Shown piece after piece: positions 14,142 through 15,130 of a DNA stretch of 15,130 nt. The stretch's first letter is position 1, and every line of letters starts with the position of its first letter. The notes under the pieces are model-generated. The model was not told the origin of the DNA, ran no database searches, and saw only the letters and a list, made by a program, of their open reading frames with translations. This DNA comes from CAZCZY01 sp964503525 (GTDB lineage Bacteria; Patescibacteriota; JAUYIX01): NCBI GenBank assembly GCA_964503525.1, contig CAZCZY010000045.1, positions 1 through 15,130 on the forward strand, read 5' to 3'. The position numbers were made by a program, and so were the translations under genes.

Positions 14142-14444
14142 ATGGACTTCTCGAGCCACAAAGGCGAACGCAAACCGTTCCAACGGCACGCTGTTCGCAA
14201 AGTCGCCGGAGACTCAGTTGTAAACAACCGAGCCGACCGCATCGCACGACAAGTGGTCTCGATCTACGAGCAACTCCAGGACGTGCGGGAGCAGACGGAC
14301 GATCTCTTTGACCTAGAGATTGCCCAAGGAGGTCTCTCCTGGGAAGAACACGAGCGTCGCATGTTGCTCGAACATCAGCGCACCGGTTTGGTAGATCAGC
14401 TCGCGACAGTTCGCGAGCAAATAGCCGGTAATCGTACTTTTTAA
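14142..14444 (+). CDS. Small charged helical protein of unknown function
   Basis: I do not recognise this 100-residue protein. Residues 1-25 are basic and low in hydrophobics (SHKGERKPFQRH...). Residues about 26-60 and 66-95 look like two amphipathic helices separated by AQGGLSW, rich in Glu, Gln, Arg and Leu, so a helical hairpin or coiled coil is likely. There is no cysteine, signal peptide or membrane segment. Codon use is G/C-rich at third positions, as in its neighbours, supporting real coding. No Shine-Dalgarno precedes the ATG. The gene has its own near-consensus promoter and terminator, so it is predicted to be monocistronic and abundant. A nucleic-acid- or ribosome-binding role would fit the basic tail, but nothing in the sequence proves it. 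Confidence 0.72.
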   Translation: MDFSSHKGERKPFQRHAVRKVAGDSVVNNRADRIARQVVSIYEQLQDVREQTDDLFDLEIAQGGLSWEEHERRMLLEHQRTGLVDQLATVREQIAGNRTF

Positions 14445-14480
14445 AAAGGAGCAGAACGCAACGTCGTTCGCTACATAACT

Positions 14481-14547
14481 AAGGCTTGGTCTGTACAGTT
14501 GATTAGCACCTCTAGTCACCTACACCGACCAAGCCTTTTTCTTTTTG
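14481..14547 (+). terminator. Intrinsic terminator after the orphan gene
   Basis: AAGGCTTGGTC (14481-14491) and GACCAAGCCTT (14527-14537) form a perfect 11-bp stem directly followed by a run TTTCTTTTT. The 35-nt loop can extend the stem through TGTA (14492-14495) with TACA (14521-14524) past a two-base bulge. No T-tract exists for the opposite strand. The 14445-14480 stretch before it holds an AAGGAG (14446-14451) with no start codon after it and a small GAACG/CGTTC hairpin. Confidence 0.88.
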
Positions 14548-14573
14548 GCACGAACTATCCCGCCTGCTAGACT
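14545..14573 (+). promoter_or_regulatory. Probable lysS promoter, leaderless geometry
   Basis: TTGGCA (14545-14550), a 17-bp spacer and TAGACT (14568-14573) match the sigma-70 consensus at five and four positions of six. The -35 box uses the last bases of the upstream terminator's T-tract. Only 7 nt separate the -10 box from the lysS ATG, so transcription should begin at or next to the A of the start codon. Confidence 0.6.
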
Positions 14574-14580
14574 ACGAACC

Positions 14581-15130
14581 ATGCCTTCTATCGCCGAGGA
14601 TCGGTTAGTCAACGAACGTCTCGACAAACTTGCCCGCTTAAAAAAAGCCGGTGTCGCTCCGTATCCGAGCCATAGTGAGCGCACGCATACCGCTGCACAG
14701 TTTGTGACAGACTTTGATGCGCTGACCCACAGTGGCGCAGCAGTTACCGTCGTCGGTAGAATCCGTGCCTTACGTCGCATGGGCAAAGCATCGTTTAGCA
14801 AACTTGAGGATGGTACCGGTAGCACCCAAGTATTTTTGCAACAAGACGCACTGGGTTCCGCCTACGAGATTGTGCGCTTACTGGAGATCGGTGATTTTAT
14901 ACAAGTAAGCGGCGCCGCATTTGCGACCAAAACGGGGGAAGCTACCGTACGTGCAGAAAAAATTACTGTACTTACTAAAGCGATTCGGCCACTGCCCGAT
15001 AAATTTCATGGTTTGAAAGATCAAGAGCTACGATTTAGACGGCGCGAGCTCGACCTTGTCAGCAATCCGAGTGTTCGTGAATTGTTTAGACACCGTGCAA
15101 ATTTTTTACGATACCTGCGTGACTTCTTAG
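14581..15130 (+). CDS. lysS: Lysyl-tRNA synthetase, class II (5' part, runs off the window)
   Basis: An open frame of 183 codons reaches the window end, roughly a third of a LysRS of about 490-500 residues. The visible part is the N-terminal helix and OB-fold anticodon-binding domain (VTVVGRIRALRRMGKASFSKLEDGTGSTQVFL, about 56-87), then the diagnostic LPDKFHGLKDQELRFRRRELDL block (about 139-160), then the start of motif 1 (FRHRANFLRYLRDFL). The catalytic motifs 2 and 3 lie outside. The enzyme charges tRNA-Lys in the cytoplasm. The ATG at 14581 has no Shine-Dalgarno and sits 7 nt past a promoter-like TAGACT. greA and lysS are neighbours in some other bacteria; here an independent unit separates them. 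Confidence 0.93.
   Translation, partial: MPSIAEDRLVNERLDKLARLKKAGVAPYPSHSERTHTAAQFVTDFDALTHSGAAVTVVGRIRALRRMGKASFSKLEDGTGSTQVFLQQDALGSAYEIVRLLEIGDFIQVSGAAFATKTGEATVRAEKITVLTKAIRPLPDKFHGLKDQELRFRRRELDLVSNPSVRELFRHRANFLRYLRDFL

Noticed and set aside
14446..14451. AAGGAG after the orphan gene as a ribosome binding site.
   Set aside because: No ATG, GTG or TTG follows at a usable distance, and the terminator comes soon after.
14098..14547. The orphan unit as a known structural RNA (tmRNA, RNase P RNA, 6S or SRP RNA).
   Set aside because: None of the conserved sequence blocks of those RNAs is present, and the 100-codon frame has coding-like third positions.
14445..14580. A T-box or other tRNA-sensing leader for lysS.
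   Set aside because: I see no T-box sequence, specifier loop or antiterminator. The hairpin is a plain terminator for the upstream gene, and lysS seems to have its own promoter after it.
1..15130. CRISPR arrays, tRNA genes, insertion sequences, phage genes or toxin-antitoxin pairs.
   Set aside because: No spaced identical repeats, cloverleaf with T-arm, transposase, phage or toxin-like frame was found on either strand by reading.

Overview
The window is a dense bacterial chromosome segment. Every credible gene lies on the + strand: 17 protein genes, two of them cut by the window ends, plus one small orphan transcription unit. Most junctions are under 60 bp or overlap by 1-4 bp, and no gene-free stretch exceeds about 140 bp. 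I see no tRNA, rRNA, CRISPR array or mobile element. TGA is used as a stop (holB, frr, PBP2) and never appears inside a gene, which argues against a recoded lineage such as Gracilibacteria. The archaeal/eukaryote-type ProRS, compact genes, near absence of Shine-Dalgarno sites and the frr-rseP-proS block suggest a Candidate Phyla Radiation (Patescibacteria) genome, perhaps Parcubacteria-like. This placement is inference, because no marker such as 16S rRNA is present.

Layout. (1) 1-1324: the 3' end of murA, a 45-bp array of imperfect 9-bp repeats that starts on the murA stop codon, then a first, Mbl-like mreB. (2) 1368-3869: a membrane-anchored SAM methyltransferase, a delta'-type clamp-loader gene and a seven-Asp-box beta-propeller lipoprotein. 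(3) 3923-8220: frr, rseP, proS and an uncharacterised protein with a transglutaminase-like Cys-His-Asp signature. (4) 8316-12714: a second mreB, then mreC, mreD and PBP2, the elongasome core without rodA. (5) 12711-14016: folD and greA. (6) 14048-14547: an apparently self-contained unit with a near-consensus promoter framed by an inverted repeat, a 5' hairpin, a 100-codon gene of unknown function and a strong intrinsic terminator. (7) 14545 to the end: lysS, whose likely promoter overlaps the T-tract of that terminator and would give a leaderless mRNA.

How the genes work together. MurA makes a peptidoglycan precursor. The two MreBs, MreC, MreD and PBP2 would organise and crosslink lateral wall, so the cell is predicted to be rod-shaped with two actin-like filament proteins. 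frr, proS, lysS and greA serve translation and transcription, RseP handles membrane proteolysis, holB DNA replication and folD one-carbon metabolism.

The least explained items are the 14.05-14.55 kb unit, the Cys-His-Asp protein, the mini-ORF relay between mreC and mreD, and short direct repeats that copy stop-codon contexts at several junctions.
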